From: Neobacillus mesonae
GTDB lineage: Bacteria > Bacillota > Bacilli > Bacillales > Cytobacillaceae
Length of the DNA stretch: 64,000 bases
Assembly: GCF_001636315.1 (NCBI RefSeq)
Contig: NZ_KV440949.1
Location: 5,040,084-5,104,083, forward strand
Reading direction: 5' to 3'
Below are positions 1 to 9,106 of this stretch, piece by piece. The position numbers were made by a program, and so were the translations under genes. Every line of letters begins with the position of its first letter. The first letter of the stretch is position 1. The notes under the pieces are model-generated. The model saw nothing but the letters and a program-made list of their open reading frames with translations, did no database searches and was not told where the DNA came from.

Positions 1-150
1 GAAAAAGTGGATTTTAAATTTAATCATAATGTTTTCTTTGAAGGTTCTAAATATAGGTCGGGGAAAGGTGCCATTGGTGTAGAAATTACGGTCCACTACA
101 AAGACAGGGAGTGGAAAATCAAAGAATCAAAAAATACGTGGATAAGCTAA
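1..150 (+). CDS. C-terminal end of an unknown protein (partial)
   Basis: An open frame runs from the first base of the window to a TAA at 148-150 and gives 49 residues ending in KNTWIS. The start lies outside the window. The fragment is charged and alternates beta-like hydrophobic stretches, with no motif that identifies a family. A hairpin follows at 181-211, so it is probably the last gene of its transcript. No function is assigned. Confidence 0.5.
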   Translation, partial: EKVDFKFNHNVFFEGSKYRSGKGAIGVEITVHYKDREWKIKESKNTWIS

Positions 151-180
151 TTTACTTACTAATTGCCTTTCTTATAATCT

Positions 181-211
181 AGAAAAAGAGGTGACGCATT
201 GCACCTTTTCT
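181..211 (-). terminator. Probable terminator of the MFS gene
   Basis: Imperfect inverted repeat with arms of about ten bases around GAGGTG and CACCTTTTCT. Read on the minus strand it ends in a T-rich run, downstream of the MFS stop codon. Confidence 0.4.
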
Positions 212-254
212 GTGGTTAATTTCCCCTTAGATTTCAAATCGAAGCTGTTTGTTA

Positions 255-1538
255 CTAGATTTTGGTGATTTGTTTTTTCAGATTAGAATCAGTTATTGGT
301 TTTACCATGATCTTGACGCTTTCTTTTAAAAGCATCACTCCAAACAATCCAAACATGGAGAAGATAACAGGAGTGATGAAGCCATAGTAATATCCATCAG
401 CAATGCTGCTAGAAGCGGACTGAAAATGATCTAATATTTTTCCAAAAATGCCTGGCAGCAAGACGGCACTTAAAAACCCACCGGTATTTGCAAACCCGGA
501 GACAATGCCGGATTCCATGATCGGAAAAGATTGACGAACAGCGGCAAATGTTAAGGCGTTTGCCCCGTAGGAAAGGCCAATGATAAAAAACAGTATATTG
601 AGCAATGGCAAAGGCGGATTCCCATGAAATAAAAGAAAGCTAGACCAACATAAAAAAAGAATGATATGAAAAACAATATACAGCCGTTTAATCAAACCCA
701 ACCGGCTTGAAATCCAACTGATGAGAGGAGAGCCAATAAGCGCCCCGACAAGCCCAATCAAAATTAGCTGGCTCGCATCTGATCGTGTCATTCCATACAC
801 ATTCATTCCAAAGGGCACGGCCCATGAGCTGATAAATCCTACATACGTGCCGACAATCCCAAAGTGACACAAAAATAAAGCCCATGCCTGCCGATTCGAA
901 AATATTCTTTTTAATAAAACAAATGTTTTTTCCCGTTGTGACTTGCTTGTTACAAATACTGATTGGTGAGGTTTTTTGATAAGGACCAAATATAGAAGAA
1001 TGCTGCATAAACATAATAGCAGGCCTGTTGAAAAAAATGCTGTCCGCCAGCCAAGTAGGTCAATCCATAAGGAGAAGGGGACTGTCGCTAAAAGGAATCC
1101 AAGGCTGCCAGTCATGGCAGCCACACCAATTAAGCGGGTAAATTCCTTGGCATTAAACCATTGGCTCAAAATTAACACCATATTGACCCAGATTGTAGCA
1201 TCCCCCGTCCCCGTCAGTATTCTGGCGAAAAACAGAACAAATGCATTGGTGCTTAGACTATAAATGACGGTACCTATTCCAGTAAGAATCGCCCCGATAA
1301 TGAGAAAAAAATTTGGCCCATAACGATCGGCCAGCATCCCCATCGGAATTTGCAAACCAGTGTAGACAAAATATTGAATACTTGTTAGCAATCCGATTGT
1401 TGTGGCCGTTACGTGAAAGTCACTCATAAGCTGCTCTGTAATCAATCCCGGAGCAGTTCGCTGACTCGACATGAACAAATACGTAAACAATACTAAAGCA
1501 AAGACAACCCATCTAAAGCTTCTATTTTGTTTGTCCAA
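255..1538 (-). CDS. MFS transporter
   Basis: This 427-residue polytopic membrane protein belongs to the major facilitator superfamily. About twelve hydrophobic segments are visible, and the loop after the second segment carries the typical G-x-L-A-D-R-Y-G motif (GMLADRYGPN). The C-terminal half has the usual long central loop near residue 200 (KSQREKTF). The start is a TTG at 1538, preceded by CAGGAG at a good distance. It is divergent from the GNAT gene at 1752 and not in an operon. The general type resembles the anion/sugar-acid or nitrate-like permeases, but the substrate cannot be read from the sequence. Confidence 0.85.
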   Translation of the reverse strand: MDKQNRSFRWVVFALVLFTYLFMSSQRTAPGLITEQLMSDFHVTATTIGLLTSIQYFVYTGLQIPMGMLADRYGPNFFLIIGAILTGIGTVIYSLSTNAFVLFFARILTGTGDATIWVNMVLILSQWFNAKEFTRLIGVAAMTGSLGFLLATVPFSLWIDLLGWRTAFFSTGLLLCLCSILLYLVLIKKPHQSVFVTSKSQREKTFVLLKRIFSNRQAWALFLCHFGIVGTYVGFISSWAVPFGMNVYGMTRSDASQLILIGLVGALIGSPLISWISSRLGLIKRLYIVFHIILFLCWSSFLLFHGNPPLPLLNILFFIIGLSYGANALTFAAVRQSFPIMESGIVSGFANTGGFLSAVLLPGIFGKILDHFQSASSSIADGYYYGFITPVIFSMFGLFGVMLLKESVKIMVKPITDSNLKKQITKI

Positions 1539-1751
1539 TGGTTTCTACTCCTGTTGGTTTTTATTTATATGTATATGGGGATGGGGTAAGGGGATAAACC
1601 ATTTTTTAAATCTTTACGTTAATATGAAAAGGATTTTTAGATTATTTGGTGAATATATTATAGTAGTCGAAAAATGTTTGGAGGTCACTTTATTGTTACT
1701 TTATTTTTGATAGATAATCATCTCCCCAAAAAGAATTTAGGAGTTGATTGA

Positions 1752-2159
1752 ATGATTATTTATAAAAATTCTCTTGAAGGTATTTCGTCTGATATGTTGA
1801 ATGGATTTTTTGTAGATTGGTTAAATTCGCCAAATCCAGAAACTCATTTAAAACTTTTAAAAAACAGCTATAAAGTAGTAATTGCATTAGATGATAGAGT
1901 AAATCGTGTGGTCGGATTTATTACCGCTATTAGTGATGGAGTTCTTTCTGCATATATTCCACTTCTTGAAGTTTTACCAGAATATAAAAATGCAGGTATA
2001 GGTAAAGAATTAGTAAATCGGATGCTAAATGAGCTTAGTAACATATATATGATAGATTTATGTTGTGATGATGACTTAGTTCCGTACTATGAAAAGTTCG
2101 GTATGACGAGGGTAAATGGTATGGTTTTGAGAAATTATAAAATGCAATCTGGAATATAA
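1752..2159 (+). CDS. GNAT family N-acetyltransferase
   Basis: A 135-residue single-domain acetyltransferase. The acetyl-CoA binding motif A is clear near residues 75-95 (LPEYKNAGIGKELVNRML, an R/Q-x-x-G-x-G/A variant), and the C-terminal YYEKFGM motif matches the last part of the GNAT fold. The RBS TAGGAG lies upstream of the ATG. It shares length and layout with the GNAT gene at 55734, so both probably belong to one subfamily. A terminator hairpin follows at once, so it is likely monocistronic. The acceptor substrate is unknown. Confidence 0.85.
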   Translation: MIIYKNSLEGISSDMLNGFFVDWLNSPNPETHLKLLKNSYKVVIALDDRVNRVVGFITAISDGVLSAYIPLLEVLPEYKNAGIGKELVNRMLNELSNIYMIDLCCDDDLVPYYEKFGMTRVNGMVLRNYKMQSGI

Positions 2160-2180
2160 TTTGGAAAAATACAATAGGTC

Positions 2181-2210
2181 AAAAACGTTTGGGAATCCCA
2201 AGCGTTTTTG
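2181..2210 (+). terminator. Rho-independent terminator
   Basis: Near-perfect hairpin, AAAAACG-TTGGGA paired with TCCCAA-CGTTTTT, just after the GNAT gene. Confidence 0.8.
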
Positions 2211-2323
2211 TGTGCTTGGGGACACAAATACTTGTAAATACATAGGTATTATCTAGTAAGTTTGTTTGAATATAACTAAAAGGGAATTAGTTTATTTCCA
2301 TAGGAGAGTGAGAAGGGAATCAT

Positions 2324-3172
2324 ATGGATATACAAAAGATTATAAATCAACTAATTAGTAATAATATCATTGATTCAGAACCTACTGAATATAAACAATT
2401 AAACGGAGGTACAGTCAGTGAGTTATATCTTATAAGCAATAAGTATGTGGTCAAGTCTAATGAACCGCAGGTTATTGAATCGGAGGTCAATTTTCTTCAT
2501 TCTTACAAAGAATCAAATTTGTTACCAAGAGTTTTATTCGCGGAAAAATCATATAATTACATCGTATATTCCTTCATCAGTGGTTCTACAAATTATGATC
2601 GAAAAAATAAAAAGGAAATGCTCAAGGGACTTGTTCAAGGATTGCTAAACCATTATAAGTCCGTTCCTAATCATATGGGTTGGGGCTGGTCGGACCAGCC
2701 TTGTGATTCCTGGCAGAGTTTTTTAATAGACGAAATCATGGAAGCAAAGAAAATTATTCATTCAAGTTTAGATCATCATCATCATGACTTTATATTAAGT
2801 ATTGTCCAAAAAATTAACTATAGGAACGTGCCTTTCTTATTGCACGGGGACTGTGGAGTGCATAATTTCATTTTCAAAGAAGGGAAGTTATGCGGTGTGA
2901 TTGACCCAACACCTGTTATTGGAGATCCCCTTTATGATTTAATCTATGCTTTCTGCTCATCCCCAGATGAATTAACAAAAGAAATCATAGATGAAGCGGT
3001 AGGTCATTTGACAATTAAATGCGAAGAATGTAATTCTTTTTTATATGAAAAAGTTCTTATTGGTTTATACCTTAGAGTAGGTGCCTGTATAAAACATCAT
3101 CCACATGATTTTGAGCGATACCGTCAAGCGTGGAACTACTGGTTTAATTTACTCCAAAACAATGAGGTATGA
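2324..3172 (+). CDS. Aminoglycoside phosphotransferase (APH)-family kinase-like protein
   Basis: This 282-residue protein has the APH/choline-kinase fold. The catalytic loop HGDCGVHNF (around residue 180) supplies the Brenner-type H-G-D-x-x-x-x-N motif, and the metal-binding aspartate follows in GVIDPTPVIGDPLYD. The N-terminal lobe has a glycine-poor ATP loop and a lysine in KYVVKS. The start ATG has GAAGGG upstream. Its stop lies one base before the ATG of the lipoprotein gene at 3174, so the two are probably cotranscribed. Family members phosphorylate aminoglycosides, macrolides, sugars or homoserine; nothing here shows which. Confidence 0.75.
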   Translation: MDIQKIINQLISNNIIDSEPTEYKQLNGGTVSELYLISNKYVVKSNEPQVIESEVNFLHSYKESNLLPRVLFAEKSYNYIVYSFISGSTNYDRKNKKEMLKGLVQGLLNHYKSVPNHMGWGWSDQPCDSWQSFLIDEIMEAKKIIHSSLDHHHHDFILSIVQKINYRNVPFLLHGDCGVHNFIFKEGKLCGVIDPTPVIGDPLYDLIYAFCSSPDELTKEIIDEAVGHLTIKCEECNSFLYEKVLIGLYLRVGACIKHHPHDFERYRQAWNYWFNLLQNNEV

Positions 3173-3173
3173 G

Positions 3174-3638
3174 ATGAAGATATTTATTAAATTATTGATA
3201 GGATTGCTCTTCGCTTTTACACTAACAGGGTGTTTTGCCGAAGATTATGACGTGGGAGTTCCTACTGCTCAGTTACATTTCGATATCTCATCTGTTCAAT
3301 TAACAGAAGCAAATATCAGTTGGAAAACAGCAAGTGAGGATGTACAAAACACCATAGAAGATATTGAAGAATTCGCATCATCACTGAAGGAAATAAAGGT
3401 TTTTCCAAATGAGAAAGTGTCATTGGAATTTAAAGAGAATGAAAAAAATGGAGGAGATATTTGGACTGACCCAAAGATCACGGTTTCACTATTACAAGCT
3501 GACAAACGAATCGAGCTTCCATTGGATGATTCTGGAGAATTTCAATTCCCAAACAAAAAAGGGAAATACGTTTTAGAAGTTGAATTTATTAATTCAGCAG
3601 GTAGTGCCCAATATGTAGCGAATGTTCTCATTCATTAA
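3174..3638 (+). CDS. Small lipoprotein, FixH/YtkA-like
   Basis: The 154-residue product starts at the ATG at 3174, directly after the APH stop; a longer reading from 3105 would overlap that gene deeply and has no RBS. The first 20 residues form a lipoprotein signal peptide ending in the lipobox LTGC. The rest looks beta-rich, and the last part (GKYVLEVEF) resembles YtkA/FixH-type immunoglobulin-like domains. It should be anchored to the outer face of the membrane. The family assignment is tentative; the lipoprotein call is firm. Confidence 0.7.
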   Translation: MKIFIKLLIGLLFAFTLTGCFAEDYDVGVPTAQLHFDISSVQLTEANISWKTASEDVQNTIEDIEEFASSLKEIKVFPNEKVSLEFKENEKNGGDIWTDPKITVSLLQADKRIELPLDDSGEFQFPNKKGKYVLEVEFINSAGSAQYVANVLIH

Positions 3639-3687
3639 TAAATATAACTATTTGTAGAACAAACAAGGTTTTATTAGAAAGGGGATA

Positions 3688-4251
3688 ATGATTTTGAAGC
3701 AAACATTATTAATTATTGATGCACAACAAGAATTAATTGATGGAAGCCAAGAGGAAAGTGCGGTTTTTAATAAAGAAAAGCTGATCGGAAATATTAATGT
3801 AGTAATAGAAAAGGCAAAAAACGCTAATGTTCCAATTGTTTTCGTAAGAGATCTGGATGTAGGGGGAGGTAAAGGGAAAGGATTTGAAGTTCATGATGAA
3901 ATTAATGTCCCTTTGAATGCTAAGATCTTCGATAAAAAGGCAACTAATTCTTTTCATGGGACTGGACTTCTAGAGCATTTACAGTCTCAGGAAATTGAGC
4001 ATGTAGTTATTATGGGCTGTGCAACACAATACTGTATCGATTCCGCTGTTAGAACAGCCACTATAAGTGGCTTGGATGTCACATTGGTTGGTGATGGGCA
4101 TTCAACAACGGACAGTGAAGTTCTAAGTGCAGAACAAATTATCAAGCATCATAATAAAACACTTCATGGTCATTACAACGTTGAACACTTTTCAATGGTC
4201 AGAAATGCAGATGAAGACTTGTTTCATCCAACCCATGATTCATATAGGTAA
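3688..4251 (+). CDS. Isochorismatase-family cysteine hydrolase
   Basis: About 185 residues with the complete catalytic triad of the isochorismatase-like hydrolases: Asp in LLIIDAQ near the N-terminus, Lys in the KKATNSF segment, and the nucleophilic Cys in the MGCATQYCID motif with its typical cis-peptide surroundings. Members include nicotinamidases, isochorismatases and other amidases; the specificity is not visible. The ATG at 3688 is only three bases from the AAAGGGG Shine-Dalgarno sequence, so the in-frame TTG at 3694 is an equally good or better start. Confidence 0.85.
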   Translation: MILKQTLLIIDAQQELIDGSQEESAVFNKEKLIGNINVVIEKAKNANVPIVFVRDLDVGGGKGKGFEVHDEINVPLNAKIFDKKATNSFHGTGLLEHLQSQEIEHVVIMGCATQYCIDSAVRTATISGLDVTLVGDGHSTTDSEVLSAEQIIKHHNKTLHGHYNVEHFSMVRNADEDLFHPTHDSYR

Positions 4252-4272
4252 AAAATGGAATAAAGAGGAATT

Positions 4273-4860
4273 ATGAATATTGACACCCTTTTACATTATA
4301 TAAACACATATGGCTATTTGATGATTTTCATCTTTTTATTCTTTGGTATTATCGGCATTCCCGCACCGGAAGAATCGCTCTTATTTCTAATCGGCTTGTT
4401 AATTGATCAGCATAGTCTGACATTCCTCCCCGCTGTATTGTCGGCTTTTTTCGGAGCATTTACTGGAATGCTTTCTGCCTACGTTGTTGGGAAATATATA
4501 GGCAGTCCTTTTATCCACAAATATGGAAAATATGTCGGCATAACGGAAGAACGATGGTTTAAAGTGAAAAATAAATACATGAGAAATGTCCGTAAAACGA
4601 TTGTCTTTGGATTTTATATGCCTGGCTTACGGCAGATCAGCCCGTACTTTGCCGGTATTAACAAAATTTCATTTTTGGATTTTCTTCTTTCCTCCATTTT
4701 AGGAACTGTTTCATGGATACTTCCGTTTATTTTAGCGGGCTACTATGCTGGAAGCGCCTTTTACATTAATCCAAAGTATGTTCCTTATTTAGGATTGGTC
4801 CTTTTACTGATTTTCTTGAATGTTGTTTTCGTGAATTTTTTAAAAAAAAGAAAGGCTTAA
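4273..4860 (+). CDS. DedA-family membrane protein
   Basis: A 195-residue polytopic membrane protein. The DedA/SNARE-associated signature is present: a GIPAPEES segment in the first re-entrant region, and the arginine-containing YMPGLRQISPYFAG segment near residue 120. DedA proteins act in membrane lipid homeostasis, and some have been shown to translocate undecaprenyl phosphate. It lies just upstream of the glycolipid-type operon at 5044, but a strong terminator separates them. A second, more distant DedA gene is at 11215 on the other strand. Confidence 0.85.
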   Translation: MNIDTLLHYINTYGYLMIFIFLFFGIIGIPAPEESLLFLIGLLIDQHSLTFLPAVLSAFFGAFTGMLSAYVVGKYIGSPFIHKYGKYVGITEERWFKVKNKYMRNVRKTIVFGFYMPGLRQISPYFAGINKISFLDFLLSSILGTVSWILPFILAGYYAGSAFYINPKYVPYLGLVLLLIFLNVVFVNFLKKRKA

Positions 4861-4902
4861 AAAAAGAGCCGCATCCAATAAAGACTGGGTGCGGCTCTTT
4901 TT
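4861..4902 (+). terminator. Rho-independent terminator
   Basis: Twelve-base arms (AAAGAGCCGCA with TGCGGCTCTTT) and a T tail start right at the stop codon of the DedA gene. Confidence 0.9.
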
Positions 4903-5043
4903 ATATTGGTGCACTGAACTTAAAAATCTCCTGTCCGTATCATTAAAAATTGATGAAAATGAAAGGTTAAAAAAAAATCGGTGGTAGATTAAAAGGGTAG
5001 TAATTATGTAAAAGATTCCTGCAGAACAGGAGATGAAACAGAA

Positions 5044-6216
5044 ATGAAAAAGATTTTGTTTTTACCCTTTTTACAAATGCGCTCAGGACATCATCAAGTT
5101 GCCGAGGCATTAATGGATCTAGTGAAAAAGCAATTAAAAGGAATAACAGTAAAAAAAGTCGACCTATTAAGCTATGCGAATCCTCAGCTTGAGAAAATGA
5201 TTACGAGCGGATATTTAAAATGGATTCGTTATGCGCCGGAAACATATGACTTAGCGTATAAGAAATTTTTTTATGCATCTACTGAAAATGAACAATCCTT
5301 TAAATGGTATCATTATTTCTTTTTGAAAAAAATGGAGCATTTGCTAATCGAAGAAAAGCCAGATTTAATTGTTTGTACACATGGTTTTCCATCCTATCTT
5401 CTTAGTCAGTTAAAAAGAAAGAGGAAATGTGATGTATCCGTTATGAATGTATATACGGATTTCTTTATTAACAATGTTTGGGGGAGAGAAGAGATTGATT
5501 ATCATTTCCTTCCAAGCCAGGATGTAAAAGCTGAACTACTTAAAAACTATCATATACCGGAACAAAGGATGATTGTCACTGGTATTCCTGTGCATCAGGA
5601 AATTACCCAAAAAACAATGTCAAAAAAACGAGAAAGCAGATCAAAAATATTAATTTCCGGCGGAAATAATGGTTTGGGAGGAGTTGTCAAGATGTTAGAA
5701 AAATCAAAGCAATCCTCACAATCCGATTTCTATGTGTTATGTGGAAACAATCAGAAATTGTACCATGACATCAGTTCCTGGCGCGTGGACCATATCAAAC
5801 AGCTGCCATACATTTCATCAAGAGAAGAAATGAATCAATTGTATGAGGAAATGGATGCAATTGTTACAAAACCAGGTGGAGTCACCATTAGTGAAGTGCT
5901 GCAGAAAAGACTGCCTGTTTTTGTCCAATCTGTGCTTCCCGGACAGGAAGAAATCAATCTTCAGTATTTAACAAATAAAGGTCTTGTTTTTCAGCTACAG
6001 CAAAAAAATTCCTTTGAACAGGAACTGCTTAGTATCTTGAGAGACCCTCATAAAATGAATGGTTGGGAACAATCCATCGATGCCTATCAAAAGGGAATCG
6101 AAATCGAGGGACCTACGATAATAGCAGAAATCATGAACGGGATATTGGAACACAAATCTCTTATGCCTGCAAGCCATGGTGAACAGTCAAAGGTTTACCG
6201 TTTCGCAAGAGCATAG
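5044..6216 (+). CDS. MGDG-synthase/UgtP-like glycosyltransferase (first of two)
   Basis: This 390-residue enzyme has the two-domain GT-B layout of diacylglycerol glucosyltransferases and MurG-like proteins. The N-terminal MGDG-synthase domain opens with the FLPFLQMRSGHHQVAEAL segment, which replaces the usual GxGH donor loop. The C-terminal domain has the nucleotide-sugar motif TKPGGVTISE and the following LPGQEEIN. It should add sugars to a lipid at the inner membrane face. It begins an operon with a second paralogue 20 bases downstream and a polysaccharide deacetylase. B. subtilis UgtP is of similar size (about 380 residues), but the pair here has diverged, so the donor and acceptor may differ. 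Confidence 0.8.
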   Translation: MKKILFLPFLQMRSGHHQVAEALMDLVKKQLKGITVKKVDLLSYANPQLEKMITSGYLKWIRYAPETYDLAYKKFFYASTENEQSFKWYHYFFLKKMEHLLIEEKPDLIVCTHGFPSYLLSQLKRKRKCDVSVMNVYTDFFINNVWGREEIDYHFLPSQDVKAELLKNYHIPEQRMIVTGIPVHQEITQKTMSKKRESRSKILISGGNNGLGGVVKMLEKSKQSSQSDFYVLCGNNQKLYHDISSWRVDHIKQLPYISSREEMNQLYEEMDAIVTKPGGVTISEVLQKRLPVFVQSVLPGQEEINLQYLTNKGLVFQLQQKNSFEQELLSILRDPHKMNGWEQSIDAYQKGIEIEGPTIIAEIMNGILEHKSLMPASHGEQSKVYRFARA

Positions 6217-6236
6217 ACTTTGAGGAGGGAAAAGGC

Positions 6237-7439
6237 ATGAATAATCGTGAAAAGGATAAATACCTAATTCTTTCAGCCAAATTTGGCGAGGGGCATAAAC
6301 AAGTGGCAAATGCGATAAGTGAGGTAATAGATTACATGCTGGACGATGCTGAGCCTATCACGATTGATATCATGGAGTGGACTCATCCCTATCTTTATCC
6401 GATCAGTCATTACATTTATAAAAGGGGAATTAATAAGTTTCCTCAAGTATACAGCTTTTTGTATAGGAAAACCCGTGTAAAAAGTTCCTTTTCTGTCAAA
6501 TTAAATTCGGTCTTTTTATTGGGATTGCAGACCATGCTTAAAATTATACAGGAAATTAAACCAAAAGTGGTGGTCAGCACCCATCCATTTGCTGCTGGCA
6601 TCATATCGAAATTAAAAGAGCAGGGATTAATTGATATCCCAGCGGTAACCATCATAACGGATTATACGGACCATTCATATTGGATTTATCCCCATACAGA
6701 TCAATATGTGGTAGGTTCGACACAGGTGCGTGACCGTTTGATTGATTTAGGGGTAGAGGAAGATAAAATCAAGAACACTGGAATACCTGTGCGGAAAAGA
6801 TTTATGGAGGTTCCTCCAAAGGGATTTCTCTTAGACAAATATATGTTGAATCCAAATATGTTCACCATTCTTATCATGGGAGGGGGAGACGGCTTCTTTG
6901 GAAAAGGACTGACAACCTTTCGGGCATTGGAATCTATCTCCACACCGATTCAAATCTTCGTCGTTTGCGGTAAAAACAATAAGTTAAAAAAACAATTAGA
7001 GTGGGAATTAAAGGATTTAAAGCATGATGTGAGAATTTTTGGCTATTGCGAAAATATTCATGAATTAATGGCCATATCAGACTTAATGATTAGCAAACCG
7101 GGGGGAGTCACAACCTCTGAGGCAATGTCCATGGACTTACCATTACTAATTTATCATTCGCTGCCTGGTCAGGAAGAAGATAATGCGGAATATTTATATC
7201 GTTCAGGATTTGCTTTCATTGCCAAATCAGAGAAAGATGTGATTAGGCAGATTGAAAATCTTGTCTACAATTCAGCACCGTTAAAATGGATGAAACAAAG
7301 AATCAAAAAATATCAAACCAAAAATTCGTCAATAGATGCCCTTCGTGTAATTGTCGGGGCGGTGAAACGTGTTCAATCACCTAAAGCATCAAATTATAGA
7401 ACGATTCAAAAGCGAGAGGAAATAGAGGTGAGTATATAA
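6237..7439 (+). CDS. MGDG-synthase/UgtP-like glycosyltransferase (second of two)
   Basis: A 400-residue paralogue of the preceding gene with the same architecture: an SAKFGEGHKQVANAI opening motif (the G-x-G-H loop is intact here), the STHPFAAG segment near residue 120, and the C-terminal SKPGGVTTSE and LPGQEEDN sugar-nucleotide motifs. The RBS GAGGAGGGA precedes the ATG. It overlaps functionally with the upstream paralogue, and two such enzymes in one operon suggest successive sugar additions or a heteromeric enzyme; this is inference. The next gene starts one base after its stop. Confidence 0.82.
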   Translation: MNNREKDKYLILSAKFGEGHKQVANAISEVIDYMLDDAEPITIDIMEWTHPYLYPISHYIYKRGINKFPQVYSFLYRKTRVKSSFSVKLNSVFLLGLQTMLKIIQEIKPKVVVSTHPFAAGIISKLKEQGLIDIPAVTIITDYTDHSYWIYPHTDQYVVGSTQVRDRLIDLGVEEDKIKNTGIPVRKRFMEVPPKGFLLDKYMLNPNMFTILIMGGGDGFFGKGLTTFRALESISTPIQIFVVCGKNNKLKKQLEWELKDLKHDVRIFGYCENIHELMAISDLMISKPGGVTTSEAMSMDLPLLIYHSLPGQEEDNAEYLYRSGFAFIAKSEKDVIRQIENLVYNSAPLKWMKQRIKKYQTKNSSIDALRVIVGAVKRVQSPKASNYRTIQKREEIEVSI

Positions 7440-7440
7440 T

Positions 7441-8127
7441 ATGGGCTTCATTATTTCAGCTATCATCTTTTTCATTTTATTTTACACTGTTGTCCCATAT
7501 TTTCTATCACGTGGTTTAGGGCTGAAGGTATTGAAAAGGGTAAATGATCCTTCAAAGATAGCCTTCACGTTTGATGACGGACCGGACCCAATTTATACTC
7601 CAATTCTTCTTGATTTATTGAAGAAAAATGACGTAAAGGCAACCTTTTTTGTGGTTGGTTCCAAAGCTGAAAACCAGCCTGACCTAATCCAGCGAATGCA
7701 TCAAGAAGGCCACTTAATCGGGATCCACAATTATGTTCACCATTCGAACTGGTTCATGTCCCCTTGGAAGGTTTGCAAGGGGCTTGAGGATACAGCAAAA
7801 ATTATCGAAACGATCACTGGGGTAAGACCTGTGTATTACCGTCCGCCCTGGGGAATGCTTAATCTTTTTGATTTTGTCAAAAAAGCCAAATACAAAATTA
7901 TTCTTTGGTCGATTATGGCGGAAGATTGGCGGACCTCTGGCGGCAGTGAAAAGATCAAACATCGACTATCAAACATAAAAGGCGGGGACGTCATCTTGCT
8001 CCATGACTGCGGAGATACACTAGGAGCAGAGTTAGATGCTCCTAGAAATACAATTAATGCTTTAAAGGATGTATTTAAAACAGTGAAAACAAAGGGATAT
8101 ACATGTGTCCGTGTGGATGAATTATAA
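7441..8127 (+). CDS. Polysaccharide deacetylase (NodB domain), membrane-anchored
   Basis: This 228-residue protein has an N-terminal hydrophobic anchor (about residues 1-22) followed by a carbohydrate esterase family 4 NodB domain. The motifs are in order: TFDDGPDP with the catalytic base and metal Asp, HNYVHH with the metal-binding histidines, RPPWG, and the C-terminal LLHDCGD. It should remove N-acetyl groups from a sugar polymer or glycolipid on the outer face. It starts one base after the second glycosyltransferase, so the three form one operon. The context points to modification of the glycolipid or polymer made by those enzymes. Confidence 0.85.
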   Translation: MGFIISAIIFFILFYTVVPYFLSRGLGLKVLKRVNDPSKIAFTFDDGPDPIYTPILLDLLKKNDVKATFFVVGSKAENQPDLIQRMHQEGHLIGIHNYVHHSNWFMSPWKVCKGLEDTAKIIETITGVRPVYYRPPWGMLNLFDFVKKAKYKIILWSIMAEDWRTSGGSEKIKHRLSNIKGGDVILLHDCGDTLGAELDAPRNTINALKDVFKTVKTKGYTCVRVDEL

Positions 8128-8216
8128 AGTAGTTGCGAGTCTTGAATTACTACATGTTTTTATCAAAAGAAATGTATTGAAAGAATTTTTTACAAGGTAA
8201 TATAAATAGGAGTTAA

Positions 8217-8253
8217 CAAAAACACCAGCTTTTAACTTAAGCTGGTGTTTTTG
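8217..8253. terminator. Bidirectional terminator
   Basis: AAAACACCAGCTT pairs with AAGCTGGTGTTTT, with A and T runs on the two sides. It sits between the convergent deacetylase and bcrC genes. Confidence 0.85.
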
Positions 8254-8260
8254 TTGTGAA

Positions 8261-8848
8261 TTAAAGGTTTTTGCTGTTTCCTTTTGCAGTCGTTTTCGGA
8301 ACAAGAGGGATTCGGTTATAAATGTGAATAATGGCGTTTGCAACGGGTTCAAGAAACGGGCTCAGTTTGAAAACAACGGTACTAATGACTAACGATACGA
8401 TAATGCTTCCTAAGATATCAAATGGATAATGATGCCCCACATAGATTCTGGATAAACCTGTTAGGAAGGCGAACAATAGCATGCCGATTCCAATTTTTCG
8501 ATGAACGAAAAGGACTGCCAGTGCTAAGGCGAATGCTCCTGTTGTATGGTCACTTGGAAACGAAGCGTCCGCCGCATGGTCAACTAATAGATTGACCTTA
8601 TGTGATACAAATGGCCGTGGTTCAAAGTACATATGACCAATGATGAAGTTTATCAGCAATGCAAAGGCACCGGTAATTGCTGCATAAACGACCGTTTTCT
8701 TATACTGATCTTTTCCGAAAAACCAAATGAGCAGTAAAACAATGGCATAGATCATTAAGGCGTTGTTCGTTACTCCGGCCATCAATCCATCTAAAAATGG
8801 ATGGTGACCCGCAAATTGATTAATGGATTTAAATAAATCGTAATTCAT
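8261..8848 (-). CDS. bcrC: Undecaprenyl-diphosphatase, BcrC type
   Basis: A 195-residue PAP2-superfamily membrane phosphatase. The sequence is closely similar to B. subtilis BcrC as I recall it: MNYDLFKSINQF start, YFEPRPFV, the PAP2 core PSDHTTGAFA, and SRIYVGHHYPFDILGS with the catalytic histidine. It hydrolyses undecaprenyl diphosphate to recycle the lipid carrier for peptidoglycan and other wall polymers, and it confers bacitracin tolerance. The start at 8848 has the RBS AAGGGAG; the longer reading from 8902 has none. DedA proteins and glycosyltransferases nearby fit an envelope-lipid neighbourhood. Confidence 0.9.
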   Translation of the reverse strand: MNYDLFKSINQFAGHHPFLDGLMAGVTNNALMIYAIVLLLIWFFGKDQYKKTVVYAAITGAFALLINFIIGHMYFEPRPFVSHKVNLLVDHAADASFPSDHTTGAFALALAVLFVHRKIGIGMLLFAFLTGLSRIYVGHHYPFDILGSIIVSLVISTVVFKLSPFLEPVANAIIHIYNRIPLVPKTTAKGNSKNL

Positions 8849-9106
8849 AATAAGCTCCCTTTGTTTGACATATGTTGACCTTGTAATGAAAAAGTCTCCC
8901 ACCAGTTTTCATATTGAGATGTTGAATTTTAACAAGTACTTTTAGCCACAAGTGGGTACCTTAACTATAAAAAAGAAAACTAAACAGGCTATGAAAAAAA
9001 CATTAATATTCCATTAAAAAATGAAATCTTCCAATTGTAATGGTACAGTTTAATTGTAGATAATGTTATATAAGTTTTTGTTCATGATACTGCAGGGGGA
9101 ATCAAT

